Below the pieces are notes generated by a model. The model was not told the DNA's origin. It saw only the letters and a list, made by a program, of their open reading frames with translations, and did no database searches. A DNA stretch of 64,000 bases from NCBI RefSeq assembly GCF_000716335.1, contig NZ_KL591002.1:552999-616998 (forward strand), given 5' to 3'. This DNA comes from Streptomyces sp. NRRL S-118. GTDB lineage: Bacteria; Actinomycetota; Actinomycetes; Streptomycetales; Streptomycetaceae. Positions 1 to 8,507 of the stretch are shown here, piece after piece. Made by a program: the position numbers and the translations under genes. Each line of letters opens with the position of its first letter. Within the stretch, counting starts at the first letter, position 1.

Positions 1-1989
1 GCCGGGGGCGAGGTGGAAGGTGTGGCTCTCGTACGCGACGTCGTCCACGACCCCGAGGAGCACCTGCGGCACCGCGACCGGGGTGACCGACCCGTCGGGG
101 CGCAGGAGCAGCGGGAGGGGGTGCCCGGCGCAGGCGAGGGTGCAGCGGGCTCCGCCGCCCTCCTCCGGCGGCAGCGGGGTGAGCTCGCCGTACAGGAGGG
201 ACAGGAAGCGCGGCTGGGTGAGGTGCGTGCTCGGCGGCTGCGGGTCGGGGCCGCCGGCGGCCGCGACGACCAGGGCGGCGGCCTCGGCGGCCTCGGTGGC
301 GTCGTCCAGGAGGAGCCGGTTGAGCCGGTCGAGGACCTCGCCGACCCGGTGGCCCTCGCGGGCGAGGAGCCTCAGCCAGGGCCGGGCGAGTCCGGTGACG
401 ACGGCTGCCTCGGGGCCGCTGCCCTGGACGTCACCGAGCATGAAGCACCACCGCCCGGGCCGCCCGCCGCCGCCCTGGACGGCCGTGACGGGCCCCACGG
501 CGCTCCCGGCGGTCGCGGGGGCGGGGCGCGCGTCGGTGCGGAGGCCGGAGTCCGTGGCGCCCGGGCGCGCGTCGGCGCGAGGCCCGGAGTTGCCGGCGCC
601 GGGGCGCGCGTCGGTGCCCGGGCGCGGGTCCGGGAGCGCGCCGAGGCCGACGCCCGTCCCCGTGCCGAAGCCCGTGCCGGCGGCCGGCGCGGCCGCCTGG
701 AAGACGTCGTAGAAGTCGCCGCCCGCGAGCCCGTCGTCGCTCGGTTCGTACACCACGCAACTGGCCACGCCCGGGATCTGCGCCATCTGGCTGGGCAGCA
801 GCCCCCGCTGGAGCACCCGGCTGATGGTGGCCTGGCGCGTGTACCGGCGGGCCGCGCCGATCGCCAGCGCCACACGGCGTGCGAAGTCCTCGACGAGCGC
901 GGTGACCGCGTCCGGGACGCGTTCCGTGCCGCGCCGCCCGAGCATCAGCGTGCCGAGTCCGCGTCCGCCCACGACCAGCCGGCAGGCCAGCGCCGTACCA
1001 CCGCCGTCGGCATCGCCGTCGCCGTCGGCGCCGGGCCACCGGACGGGCACGGGTCCGCCGAGCCCGGCGTCGGGGGCGGGCGGCGGCTCCTTGTGGAGTG
1101 CGGCGCGCAGCGGCTCGATGGCGGACTCGTCGGCGTGCCAGACGCGGGCGAGACGGGGTGCGGCCACGGGCCCCTCTCCGCCGTCGCCCTCCAGCCAGAA
1201 GGCGCACCAGTCGGCCAGCCGCGGCACCAGGAGCTGCCCGGCGAGCGCGGCGACGAGGTCCTCGTCCAGTTGTCCGGCGAGGAGGTCGGACGCCTCGGCG
1301 AGGAACGTCAGCGCGCCGCTGCCGGCCCACTCCTGGTCGTCGCGCACGGGGCGGCGCGGTGCGGGCGCGAGGATCTCGGCGGCGCGCAGGCCGCGCTGGA
1401 TGGCGGGCTCGGTGCCGGGCACGGGGCAGGTGTCCCAGCCGTCGAGGGGCAGCCGCGCCCAGACGGTCTTGAGGCCGGGGCGATAGGTGATGCCCCAGCA
1501 TTCGGCGAGCGCGGCGACGAGCTGGAGGCCGCGGCCGTACTCCTCGGGGCCGCCGCCGTCATCGGCCGCGGGGTGCTCGCTGCGGACGGTACGGGTGGGG
1601 TGGTGGTCGGAGACCTCCAGGACCAGGGCGGCGGGCTGATCGGCGTCGGGCTCCTCCAGGCGGAGGAGGAGCTCGACGGTGGTGCCCGCGTGGACCACGG
1701 CGTTCGTGACCAGTTCGGCGACGACGAGGACGGCGTCGTCGGCGACCCGCTCGGTGATCGCGGCGGCGGCGGGCAGGGCGAGCCCGGTCCAGTCGGCGAG
1801 GGCCGCCCGGACGAAACGGCGGGCGGCGGCCGGGGCCAGCGGGTTGCCCGGCAGGCTGGTGCGCGCGACGGAATGGTTCGGCGGCGGCTGGTGGGGCGGC
1901 AGGTGATGGCGGTGGGCGGGCGGCAGCTCGGTGATGTCGTACGGCGCCGGCTGCGGCCGCTCCGCCCGCTGTGTTGGAAAGGACCCCAC
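1..1989 (-). CDS. SpoIIE-family serine phosphatase with ATP-binding and GAF-like regions (3' end outside window)
   Basis: The minus-strand frame is open from a GTG at 1989 to the window edge (663 codons seen). The start has GAGGAG six bases upstream. Residues about 50-170 resemble a SpoIIAB/RsbW-type HATPase: the N-box reads LVTNAVVHAG and a later glycine stretch reads EEYGRGLQLV. Residues about 190-340 look like a GAF sensor segment. From about residue 345 a PP2C/SpoIIE domain begins (GLAGGDFYDVF, then MLGDVQGSGPEAAVVTG). Between those two motifs lies a low-complexity insert with the repeat DARPGA. By family such proteins integrate a signal and dephosphorylate anti-sigma-factor antagonists in partner switching; Streptomyces have many. 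The partner is not identifiable here. It is transcribed away from the acyl-CoA ligase gene, which lies upstream on the same strand. Confidence 0.85.
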   Translation of the reverse strand, partial: MGSFPTQRAERPQPAPYDITELPPAHRHHLPPHQPPPNHSVARTSLPGNPLAPAAARRFVRAALADWTGLALPAAAAITERVADDAVLVVAELVTNAVVHAGTTVELLLRLEEPDADQPAALVLEVSDHHPTRTVRSEHPAADDGGGPEEYGRGLQLVAALAECWGITYRPGLKTVWARLPLDGWDTCPVPGTEPAIQRGLRAAEILAPAPRRPVRDDQEWAGSGALTFLAEASDLLAGQLDEDLVAALAGQLLVPRLADWCAFWLEGDGGEGPVAAPRLARVWHADESAIEPLRAALHKEPPPAPDAGLGGPVPVRWPGADGDGDADGGGTALACRLVVGGRGLGTLMLGRRGTERVPDAVTALVEDFARRVALAIGAARRYTRQATISRVLQRGLLPSQMAQIPGVASCVVYEPSDDGLAGGDFYDVFQAAAPAAGTGFGTGTGVGLGALPDPRPGTDARPGAGNSGPRADARPGATDSGLRTDARPAPATAGSAVGPVTAVQGGGGRPGRWCFMLGDVQGSGPEAAVVTGLARPWLRLLAREGHRVGEVLDRLNRLLLDDATEAAEAAALVVAAAGGPDPQPPSTHLTQPRFLSLLYGELTPLPPEEGGGARCTLACAGHPLPLLLRPDGSVTPVAVPQVLLGVVDDVAYESHTFHLAPG

Positions 1990-2099
1990 GTGCGCTCCTC
2001 GTCGGCTCCCGGTCTGGACACCGACAGAGTGACAGATCGAGCTCGCCCATAAGCACCGAGTCATCGAAGTAGGCGGGCGAAGGACACGAAAGGACACGA

Positions 2100-2136
2100 A
2101 AAGCGGGCGCGGCCGTCGTCGGCCCGCGCCCGCTTT
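2100..2136 (-). terminator. Probable terminator of the acyl-CoA ligase gene
   Basis: A long GC-rich inverted repeat (AAAGCGGGCGCG on one arm, its complement on the other, one bulge) lies about 40 bases after the ligase stop. On the minus strand it is followed by a moderately T-rich tail (CCTTTCGTGTCCTTT). Confidence 0.65.
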
Positions 2137-2172
2137 CCGTGTCGTGTCCGGCCCCGCTCGGGGCGCCGGCCG

Positions 2173-4062
2173 TCAGCCTTCCCTGACCCCCTCGTACATC
2201 TCCTCGATGAGGTTCTTGTACTCCCGCTCCACGACGGGCCGCTTCAGCTTGAGGCTGGGGGTGAGCTCGCCGTGCTCGATGTCGAGGTCGCGCGGCAGCA
2301 GGCGGAACTTCTTGATGGTCTGCCAGCGCTGGAGCCCCTCGTTGAGGCGGTCCACGTAGCCCTGGACGAGCCGGCCGACCTCCGGGGTCGCCACGACCTC
2401 GGCGTACGGCTTGCCGCCCAGGCCGTGCTCCTCGGCCCAGCCGAGGATGGCGGCCTCGTCGAGGGCGATGAGCGCCGTGCAGTAGTTCCGGTCGGCACCG
2501 TGGACGAGGATGTTCGAGACGTAGGGGCAGACCGCCTTGAACTGGCCCTCGACCTCGGCGGGGGCGATGTACTTGCCGCCGGACGTCTTGATGAGGTCCT
2601 TCTTGCGGTCGGTGATGCGCAGGTAGCCGTCGACGGACAGCTCGCCGATGTCGCCGGTGTGGAACCAGCCGTCGGACTCCAGTACTTCGGCGGTCTTCTC
2701 CGGCAGCCCGTGGTAGCCCTCCATGATGCCGGGGCCGCGCAGCAGGATCTCGCCGTCGTCGGCGATGCGGACCTCGGTGCCGGGCAGCGGCTTGCCGACG
2801 GTGCCGGTGCGGTAGGCCTCGCCCGGGTTGACGAAGCTGGCGGCGCTGGTCTCCGTGAGGCCGTACCCCTCCAGGATGTGGATGCCGGCGCCGGAGAAGA
2901 AGTAGCCGATGTCGGGCGCGAGTGCGGCCGAACCGGAGATGGCGGCGCGCAGCCGGCCGCCGAACGCCTCGCGGAGCTTGGCGTAGACGAGCACGTCGGC
3001 GACCTTGTGTTTGGTGGTGAGGCCGAAGGGGGCACTCGCGGTACCGGTGCGGCGGAAGTTGTCCTGGGTGACCTTGGCGTATTCGCGGGAGACCTCGGCC
3101 GCCCACTTGAAGATCTTGTACTTGGCGCCGCCGCCGGCCCTCGCCTTGGCGGCGACCCCGTTGTAGACCTTCTCGAAGATGCGCGGCACGGCGGCCATGT
3201 AGGTCGGCTGGACGACCGGCAGGTTCTCGATGATCTTGTCGACGCGGCCGTCGACGGCGGTGACGTGCCCCACTTCGATCTGGCCGGAGGTCAGCACCTT
3301 GCCGAAGACGTGCGCGAGCGGCAGCCACAGGTACTGCACGTCGTCCGCGGTGATCAGGCCGGTCGCGGCGATGGCCTTGGCCATGTAGGACCAGTTGTCG
3401 TGCGGCAGCCGCACGCCCTTGGGGCGGCCCGTGGTGCCGGAGGTGTAGATGAGGGTGGCGAGCTGCTCCTTGGCGATCGCCCCGACCCGCTCCTTGACGG
3501 CCTCCGGGTGCTTGTCCAGGTAGTTCCGGCCGCGCTCCTCCAGGTCGGTGAGGGAGAGGACCCAGCCGTCGGGGTCCGCCCCGTCCGCCTCCACCCCGCT
3601 CGGGTCGATGACGACGACGTGGGCGAGGTGCGGCAGGTCGGTGCGCTTCTCGCGCGCCTTGGCGAGCTGGCCGGCGTCCTCGGCGATCAGGACGCGGCTG
3701 GCGGAGTCGGCGAGGATGTACGCGGACTCGTCGGCGTTCGTCTGCGGGTAGACGGTCGTGGTCGCGGCGCCGGCGCACATGACGCCGAGGTCGCTGAGGA
3801 TCCATTCGACGCGGGTGGCGGAGGCGAGCGCGACGCGCTCCTCCGGCTGCACGCCGAGGTCGATCAGGCCGGCGGCGATGGCGTAGACGCGGTCGGCGGC
3901 CTGCTGCCAGCTGAGCGACTTCCAGTCGTCGGGGCCCTGGCCGGACGCCGCGGGCACCGGGTAGCGGTAGGCCTCTGCGTCCGGGGTTTTCGCTACCCGC
4001 TCAAGGAAGAGGGACGCCACGGAGGGCGGTCGGTTCTCGATCAGGTTCTGGGTGTCGCTCAC
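2173..4062 (-). CDS. fadD: Long-chain fatty-acid-CoA ligase (AMP-binding)
   Basis: 629 residues from a GTG start with GGAGG six bases upstream. The ANL superfamily signatures are all present: P-loop-like YTSGTTGRPKG, the YGLTET adenine-binding motif, the HTGDIGEL hinge and the C-terminal ITDRKKDLIKTSGGKYIAP loop. The length and motif set fit FadD15-type long-chain acyl-CoA synthetases, which activate free fatty acids with ATP and CoA for beta-oxidation or lipid synthesis. It is soluble or peripherally membrane-bound, with no signal peptide or membrane helix. It is monocistronic, with a hairpin downstream. An imperfect palindrome upstream at 4112-4125 may be a regulator site. Chain-length preference cannot be read from the sequence. 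Confidence 0.93.
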   Translation of the reverse strand: MSDTQNLIENRPPSVASLFLERVAKTPDAEAYRYPVPAASGQGPDDWKSLSWQQAADRVYAIAAGLIDLGVQPEERVALASATRVEWILSDLGVMCAGAATTTVYPQTNADESAYILADSASRVLIAEDAGQLAKAREKRTDLPHLAHVVVIDPSGVEADGADPDGWVLSLTDLEERGRNYLDKHPEAVKERVGAIAKEQLATLIYTSGTTGRPKGVRLPHDNWSYMAKAIAATGLITADDVQYLWLPLAHVFGKVLTSGQIEVGHVTAVDGRVDKIIENLPVVQPTYMAAVPRIFEKVYNGVAAKARAGGGAKYKIFKWAAEVSREYAKVTQDNFRRTGTASAPFGLTTKHKVADVLVYAKLREAFGGRLRAAISGSAALAPDIGYFFSGAGIHILEGYGLTETSAASFVNPGEAYRTGTVGKPLPGTEVRIADDGEILLRGPGIMEGYHGLPEKTAEVLESDGWFHTGDIGELSVDGYLRITDRKKDLIKTSGGKYIAPAEVEGQFKAVCPYVSNILVHGADRNYCTALIALDEAAILGWAEEHGLGGKPYAEVVATPEVGRLVQGYVDRLNEGLQRWQTIKKFRLLPRDLDIEHGELTPSLKLKRPVVEREYKNLIEEMYEGVREG

Positions 4063-4111
4063 GGCGTCCTCCGGGCGGCTTGCGGCAGGGCTGCACGACG
4101 GGATGATTGTT

Positions 4112-4125
4112 TAACTGGCGAGTAA
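4112..4125 (-). promoter_or_regulatory. Imperfect palindrome upstream of the acyl-CoA ligase, possible TetR-type operator
   Basis: TAACTGGCGAGTAA reads almost the same on both strands (10 of 14 positions), about 50 bases upstream of the ligase start. Several actinobacterial fatty-acid genes are controlled by TetR-family repressors with short operators of this type. Assigning a regulator is inference only. Confidence 0.3.
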
Positions 4126-4274
4126 CCCTCGGGCGGCATCAGGTTAGAGCGCCGTCGTCCGCCATGTAAGGGGCTACGGCCCGGCGGTTCATACCCGCTT
4201 CATAACGACTGTGCGCTTCCTGTGCGGTGCGCGGGGCCCGCCCGGAGGCCGCACGGAGCCGCACGGACGCGCAA

Positions 4275-4304
4275 AAGCGCCCGTCCGTGAACGAACGGGC
4301 GCTT
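4275..4304 (-). terminator. Intrinsic terminator downstream of lepA
   Basis: A perfect ten-base stem (AAGCGCCCGT and its complement) with a ten-base loop. On the minus strand it ends in CTTTTGC, a short U tract. It lies about 200 bases beyond the lepA stop. Confidence 0.7.
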
Positions 4305-4499
4305 CGGCGTCGTGCGCCGGGGCCGGTGCGGGCCGGGCGCCGGCGTGCCGCTGGGGGCGGCGCCCGGCTGTGTGCCCATGCGCCGTCCGCCGCGGGTGAG
4401 GGCGGGTGCCGGCGTGCCGTGGGGCGGGTGCCGGGGCGGTGCCGGCCGGGTGCCGGTGCCGGCTCCGCCCCGGCTCCGGCTCCGGCTCCGGCTCGGTGG

Positions 4500-6371
4500 C
4501 TACTTCTTGCTCTTGCCGCCCGCGGAGTCGTCGCTGGACAGCACCGCGATGAAGGCCTCCTGCGGGACCTCGACGGAGCCGACCATCTTCATCCGCTTCT
4601 TGCCTTCCTTCTGCTTCTCCAGCAGCTTCCGCTTACGGGAGATGTCACCGCCGTAACACTTGGCGAGGACGTCCTTGCGGATGGCTCGGATGGTCTCGCG
4701 GGCGATGACGCGCGAGCCGATGGCCGCCTGGATCGGCACCTCGAACGCCTGGCGCGGGATGAGCTCGCGCAGCTTGGCGACGAGCCGCACGCCGTACGCG
4801 TACGCCGCGTCCTTGTGCGTGATGGCGGAGAAGGCGTCGACCTTGTCGCCGTGCAGCAGGATGTCGACCTTGACGAGGCTGGAGGCCTGCTCGCCGGTGG
4901 GCTCGTAGTCGAGGGAGGCGTAGCCGCGGGTCTTGGACTTCAGCTGGTCGAAGAAGTCGAAGACGATCTCGGCGAGCGGGAGGGTGTAACGGATCTCGAC
5001 CCGGTCCTCGGAGAGGTAGTCCATGCCGAGCAGGGTGCCGCGGCGGGTCTGGCACAGCTCCATGATGGAGCCGATGAACTCGCTGGGGGCGAGGATCGTG
5101 GCGCGTACGACCGGCTCGTACACCTCGCTGATCTTGCCCTCGGGGAACTCGCTCGGGTTGGTGACCGTGTGCTCGGTGCCGTCCTCCATGAGGACGCGGT
5201 AGACCACGTTGGGGGCGGTGGCGATCAGGTCCAGCCCGAACTCGCGCTCCAGCCGCTCGCGGATGACGTCGAGGTGGAGCAGGCCGAGAAAGCCGACGCG
5301 GAAGCCGAAGCCGAGGGCGGCGGAGGTCTCCGGCTCGTAGACGAGCGCGGCGTCGTTGAGCTGGAGCTTGTCGAGGGCGTCGCGCAGCTCGGGGTAGTCG
5401 GAGCCGTCCAGCGGGTACAGCCCGGAGAACACCATCGGCTTGGGATCCTTGTACCCGCCGAGAGCCTCGGTGGCGCCCTTGTGCAGGGTGGTGATGGTGT
5501 CACCGACCTTGGACTGCCGGACGTCCTTCACACCCGTGATCAGGTAGCCGACCTCGCCCACGCCGAGACCGTCCGCCGGGAGCATCTCGGGGGAGTTCGT
5601 CCCGATCTCCAGCAGCTCGTGGGTCGCGCCCGTGGACATCATGCGGATGCGCTCGCGCTTGTTGAGCTGGCCGTCGATGACACGTACATAGGTGACGACA
5701 CCGCGGTACGAGTCGTAGACCGAGTCGAAGATCATCGCGCGGGCGGGCGCGTCGGCGACGCCGACCGGGGCGGGCACGTCCTGGACGACACGGTCGAGCA
5801 GCGCCTCGACGCCCATGCCGGTCTTGGCGGAGACGCGCAGCACGTCGTCGGGGTCGCAGCCGACCAGGTTCGCCAGCTCCTCGGCGAACTTCTCCGGCTG
5901 GGCGGCCGGGAGGTCGATCTTGTTGAGCACCGGGACGATGGTGAGGTCGTTCTCCATCGCCAGGTAGAGGTTGGCGAGGGTCTGCGCCTCGATGCCCTGG
6001 GCGGCGTCGACGAGCAGGATCGTGCCCTCGCAGGCCGCGAGCGAACGGGACACCTCGTACGTGAAGTCGACGTGCCCGGGGGTGTCGATCATGTTGAGGA
6101 TGTGCGTCCGGCCCTGGCCGTCGCCCGTGGTGGGCGCCCACGGCAGACGGACGGCCTGGGACTTGATCGTGATGCCGCGCTCGCGCTCGATGTCCATGCG
6201 GTCGAGGTACTGAGCGCGCATCTGCCGCTGCTCGACCACACCGGTCAGCTGGAGCATCCGGTCGGCAAGGGTCGACTTGCCGTGGTCGATGTGCGCGATG
6301 ATGCAGAAGTTGCGGATCAGCGCCGGGTCGGTACGGCTCGGCTCGGGCACGTGGGTAGGGGTCGCGGGCAC
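4500..6371 (-). CDS. lepA: Elongation factor 4, ribosomal back-translocase GTPase
   Basis: 623 residues from the GTG at 6371, giving an N-terminus [12 protein letters not shown] and the normal length of Streptomyces LepA. A further in-frame ATG at 6449 would add 26 non-conserved residues and is rejected. The G1 motif AHIDHGKST is at residues 26-34. DTPGH and NKID follow, then the EF-G-like domains, and the LepA-specific C-terminal domain ends in a Lys/Ser tail. LepA binds ribosomes and remodels stalled translocation complexes in the cytoplasm. It is divergent from rpsT, sharing the 6372-6577 interval. The upstream SD is weak (AGGA). Confidence 0.97.
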   Translation of the reverse strand: MPATPTHVPEPSRTDPALIRNFCIIAHIDHGKSTLADRMLQLTGVVEQRQMRAQYLDRMDIERERGITIKSQAVRLPWAPTTGDGQGRTHILNMIDTPGHVDFTYEVSRSLAACEGTILLVDAAQGIEAQTLANLYLAMENDLTIVPVLNKIDLPAAQPEKFAEELANLVGCDPDDVLRVSAKTGMGVEALLDRVVQDVPAPVGVADAPARAMIFDSVYDSYRGVVTYVRVIDGQLNKRERIRMMSTGATHELLEIGTNSPEMLPADGLGVGEVGYLITGVKDVRQSKVGDTITTLHKGATEALGGYKDPKPMVFSGLYPLDGSDYPELRDALDKLQLNDAALVYEPETSAALGFGFRVGFLGLLHLDVIRERLEREFGLDLIATAPNVVYRVLMEDGTEHTVTNPSEFPEGKISEVYEPVVRATILAPSEFIGSIMELCQTRRGTLLGMDYLSEDRVEIRYTLPLAEIVFDFFDQLKSKTRGYASLDYEPTGEQASSLVKVDILLHGDKVDAFSAITHKDAAYAYGVRLVAKLRELIPRQAFEVPIQAAIGSRVIARETIRAIRKDVLAKCYGGDISRKRKLLEKQKEGKKRMKMVGSVEVPQEAFIAVLSSDDSAGGKSKK

Positions 6372-6470
6372 GCAGGGTCCTGATTCTCGAGACGCTGGCG
6401 TCTCTGCTCGGGTCGACGTCGGATCGATACGTAGGTTCCATGGTCCCACGGACGGGGACCGGCGCTCGGT

Positions 6471-6500
6471 TTGGGCCGCTCGGACAGCGACTGGTAGCCT
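6471..6500 (+). promoter_or_regulatory. Candidate rpsT promoter
   Basis: TTGGGC at 6471-6476 and TAGCCT at 6495-6500 are 18 bases apart, an acceptable vegetative (HrdB-type) promoter about 78 bases before the rpsT start. Placement is by motif only. Confidence 0.4.
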
Positions 6501-6577
6501 GGGCAGCTGTGTCTCGTAGCCCTCTCAGCCTCGGGGCACACCTCAAGAAATCCTTACGAACCTGAAAAGGCTCTTTC

Positions 6578-6844
6578 GTGGCGAACATCAAGTCCCAGAT
6601 CAAGCGGAACAAGACGAACGAGAAGGCGCGCCTGCGCAACAAGGCCGTCAAGTCGTCGCTCAAGACCGCGATCCGCAAGGCCCGTGAGGCTGCCGCCGCG
6701 GGTGACGTCGAGAAGGCCACCGTGGCCGCTCGCGAGGCCGCCCGCAAGCTGGACAAGGCCGTCTCCAAGGGTGTCATCCACAAGAACGCCGCCGCCAACA
6801 AGAAGTCGGCGCTGGCTGCCAAGGTTGCCACCCTCCAGGGCTGA
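6578..6844 (+). CDS. rpsT: 30S ribosomal protein S20
   Basis: 88 residues starting at GTG ([22 protein letters not shown] after formylmethionine) with AAAGG upstream. Composition is strongly basic and alanine-rich, as expected for S20, a primary 16S rRNA binder at the base of the 30S subunit. The gene is complete and typical in length. Its position between lepA and holA, transcribed oppositely to both, is the usual Streptomyces arrangement. Confidence 0.98.
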   Translation: MANIKSQIKRNKTNEKARLRNKAVKSSLKTAIRKAREAAAAGDVEKATVAAREAARKLDKAVSKGVIHKNAAANKKSALAAKVATLQG

Positions 6845-7212
6845 GCTCCACCTTCTGATCTGACCGCCGGAAGGGACCCAGCGGGCCCTCTCATCCGCTC
6901 CTGACCGGCACCCCCGAGCTCGTACGCGGCCTGCGTTCGCCACGCGGGTACGAGCTCACCCCGTACCACCCGAGGCCCCGGCCCCGTTCTTCCCCAGAAC
7001 GGCATCCGGGGCCTTCGGCATGCCGCCGTTGGTCCTGCTCCGGGGGCCGGGCCCGCCCGGGACGGCGGCCGGGGTCCTGCTCCGGGCAGCGGGTCAGGTG
7101 CCCGGAACTGGGCTGCGGGCGGGGCGGGGCACCGCGACCATGCGTGGCGCCGGGGCGGGGTCGGCGGAGAAGGCCGGCGGTGAGAGAACAGCGGTGGGGA
7201 TCAGCGGCGGGA
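6845..7212. other. Convergent interval between rpsT and holA
   Basis: No supported gene. It contains a short dyad at 6872-6889 just after rpsT and a much stronger nested hairpin at 6973-7014, followed by GC-rich sequence without coding periodicity. Confidence 0.6.
6973..7014 (+). terminator. Strong nested hairpin, likely shared terminator of rpsT and holA
   Basis: Outer stem AGGCCCCGG with its complement, and inner stem CCGTTCT/AGAACGG closing a TCCCC loop. It sits between two convergent genes, so it could serve either direction. There is no long T run. Confidence 0.6.
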
Positions 7213-8199
7213 TCAGCGGCGGGAGCGGGCCGCCCGGGCGATGGTGACGACCGCCTTTTCCAGGGCGTACTCCGGGTCGTCGCCCCCGCCCTTGACGCCC
7301 GCGTCAGCCTCCGCGACGGCGCGCAGCGCGACGGCCACGCCGTCCGGCGTCCAGCCGCGCATCTGCTGGCGCACGCGGTCGATCTTCCACGGCGGCATGC
7401 CGAGCTCACGTGCGAGATCGGCTGGCCGCCCGCCCCGCGCGGACGACAGCTTGCCGATCGCCCGCACCCCCTGCGCCAGCGCGCTGGTGATCATGACCGG
7501 AGCGACGCCCGTGGCGAGCGACCAGCGCAGCGCCTCGAGGGCCTCGGCCGCCCGGCCCTCCACCGCCCGGTCGGCGACGTTGAAGCTGGACGCCTCCGCG
7601 CGGCCCGTGTAGTACCGGCCGACGACGGCCTCGTCGATCGTGCCCTCGACGTCCGCGGTGAGCTGGGACACCGCGGACGCGAGCTCCCGCAGATCGCTGC
7701 CGATCGCGTCGACGAGCGCCTGGCACGCCTCGGGCGTCGCCGACCTGCCCAGCGCGCGGAACTCACTGCGTACGAACGTCAGGCGCTCCGCCGGCTTGGT
7801 GGTCTTCGGGCACGCCACCTCCCGCGCACCGGCCTTGCGGGCCGCGTCGAGCAGCCCCTTGCCCTTGGCGCCGCCGGCGTGGACGAGGACGAGGGCGATG
7901 TCCTCGACGGGCGCGCCGACGTACGCCTTGATGTCCTTGACCGTCTCGGCGGAGAGGTCGTGCGCGTTGCGCACCACCAGCACCTTGCGCTCGGCGAAGA
8001 GCGACGGGCTCGTCAACTCGGCGAGCATGCCCGGCTGCAGCTGATCGGCGGTCAGGTCACGGACGTCCGTGTCGGCGTCGGCGGCACGGGCCGCCGCCAC
8101 CACCTGCTGCACCGCACGGTCCAGGAGGAGATCCTCCTGGCCCACGGCGAGGGTGACGGGGGCGAGCGGGTCGTCGGTCGCGTACTTTCTGGTGGCCAT
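7213..8199 (-). CDS. holA: DNA polymerase III delta subunit (clamp loader)
   Basis: 328 residues from the ATG at 8199. Six extra upstream codons (from 8217) are not family-like. The sequence has the delta architecture: N-terminal AAA-like fold (LAVGQEDLLLDRAV), ERKVLVVRNA, LVLVHAGGAKGKGLLDAARKAG, and a C-terminal helical domain with ALEALRWSLATGVAPVMITSALAQ. Delta opens the beta sliding clamp within the clamp-loader complex during replication. It lies 51 bases downstream of a small conserved gene and the comEC-comEA pair on the same strand, a common actinobacterial arrangement, and may be cotranscribed. Confidence 0.95.
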   Translation of the reverse strand: MATRKYATDDPLAPVTLAVGQEDLLLDRAVQQVVAAARAADADTDVRDLTADQLQPGMLAELTSPSLFAERKVLVVRNAHDLSAETVKDIKAYVGAPVEDIALVLVHAGGAKGKGLLDAARKAGAREVACPKTTKPAERLTFVRSEFRALGRSATPEACQALVDAIGSDLRELASAVSQLTADVEGTIDEAVVGRYYTGRAEASSFNVADRAVEGRAAEALEALRWSLATGVAPVMITSALAQGVRAIGKLSSARGGRPADLARELGMPPWKIDRVRQQMRGWTPDGVAVALRAVAEADAGVKGGGDDPEYALEKAVVTIARAARSRR

Positions 8200-8250
8200 C
8201 GCACACCAGCATCGCACGCGCCACTGACAGCTCCGCTCGTCCGACCGCCC

Positions 8251-8496
8251 CTACGGCTCCTCCCGCCAGCCGTCCCACTCGGCCGCGAACTCGTCCAGCT
8301 CGGCCGCTGCGAGCCGGCCCTCGGGGTCCTCGACCACGACGAGCCACTGCGCGTCCTCGGCGTCGTCCTCACCGGCCAGCGCGTCGCGCACCAGCTGCGG
8401 TTCCTCGTCCGTGCCGAACCGGTCGCCGAGCGCCTCGGCCACCTCCTCCGCCGCATCCCGGTCGGGCAGCACCAGCACATGTCTCACATCGCTCAC
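8251..8496 (-). CDS. Small acidic conserved protein of unknown function
   Basis: 81 residues, VSDVRHVLVLPDRDAAEEV at the N-terminus and ending DEFAAEWDGWREEP. It is highly acidic, with no membrane segment and no cysteine. The GTG start at 8496 lies 11 bases after the comEC stop, and a GGAAGG stretch overlapping the comEC 3' end could act as a distant SD, suggesting translational coupling. No function can be read from the sequence. Its place between comEC and holA suggests cotranscription with both. Confidence 0.75.
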   Translation of the reverse strand: MSDVRHVLVLPDRDAAEEVAEALGDRFGTDEEPQLVRDALAGEDDAEDAQWLVVVEDPEGRLAAAELDEFAAEWDGWREEP

Positions 8497-8507
8497 ATCA
8501 CCATTGT

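Larger units (their letters stand above)
4063..4499. other. Gene-free interval between fadD and lepA
   Basis: I see no credible gene. It holds the palindrome at 4112-4125, the lepA terminator hairpin near 4275-4304, and from about 4310 a low-complexity tract built from GGTGCCGG and GGCTCC units ending at the lepA stop. The open frames here are products of this skewed composition. Confidence 0.6.

Noticed and set aside
13..2052. Long plus-strand open frame of 679 codons at the left edge
   Set aside because: Gly/Arg/Asp-rich antisense image of the SpoIIE phosphatase gene; no family motif, while the minus frame has all the ATPase and PP2C motifs.
2272..4125. 617-codon plus-strand frame opposite the acyl-CoA ligase
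   Set aside because: Antisense shadow; composition reflects the mirrored codons of fadD.
4227..6383. 718-codon plus-strand frame opposite lepA
   Set aside because: Antisense shadow of a universally conserved gene.
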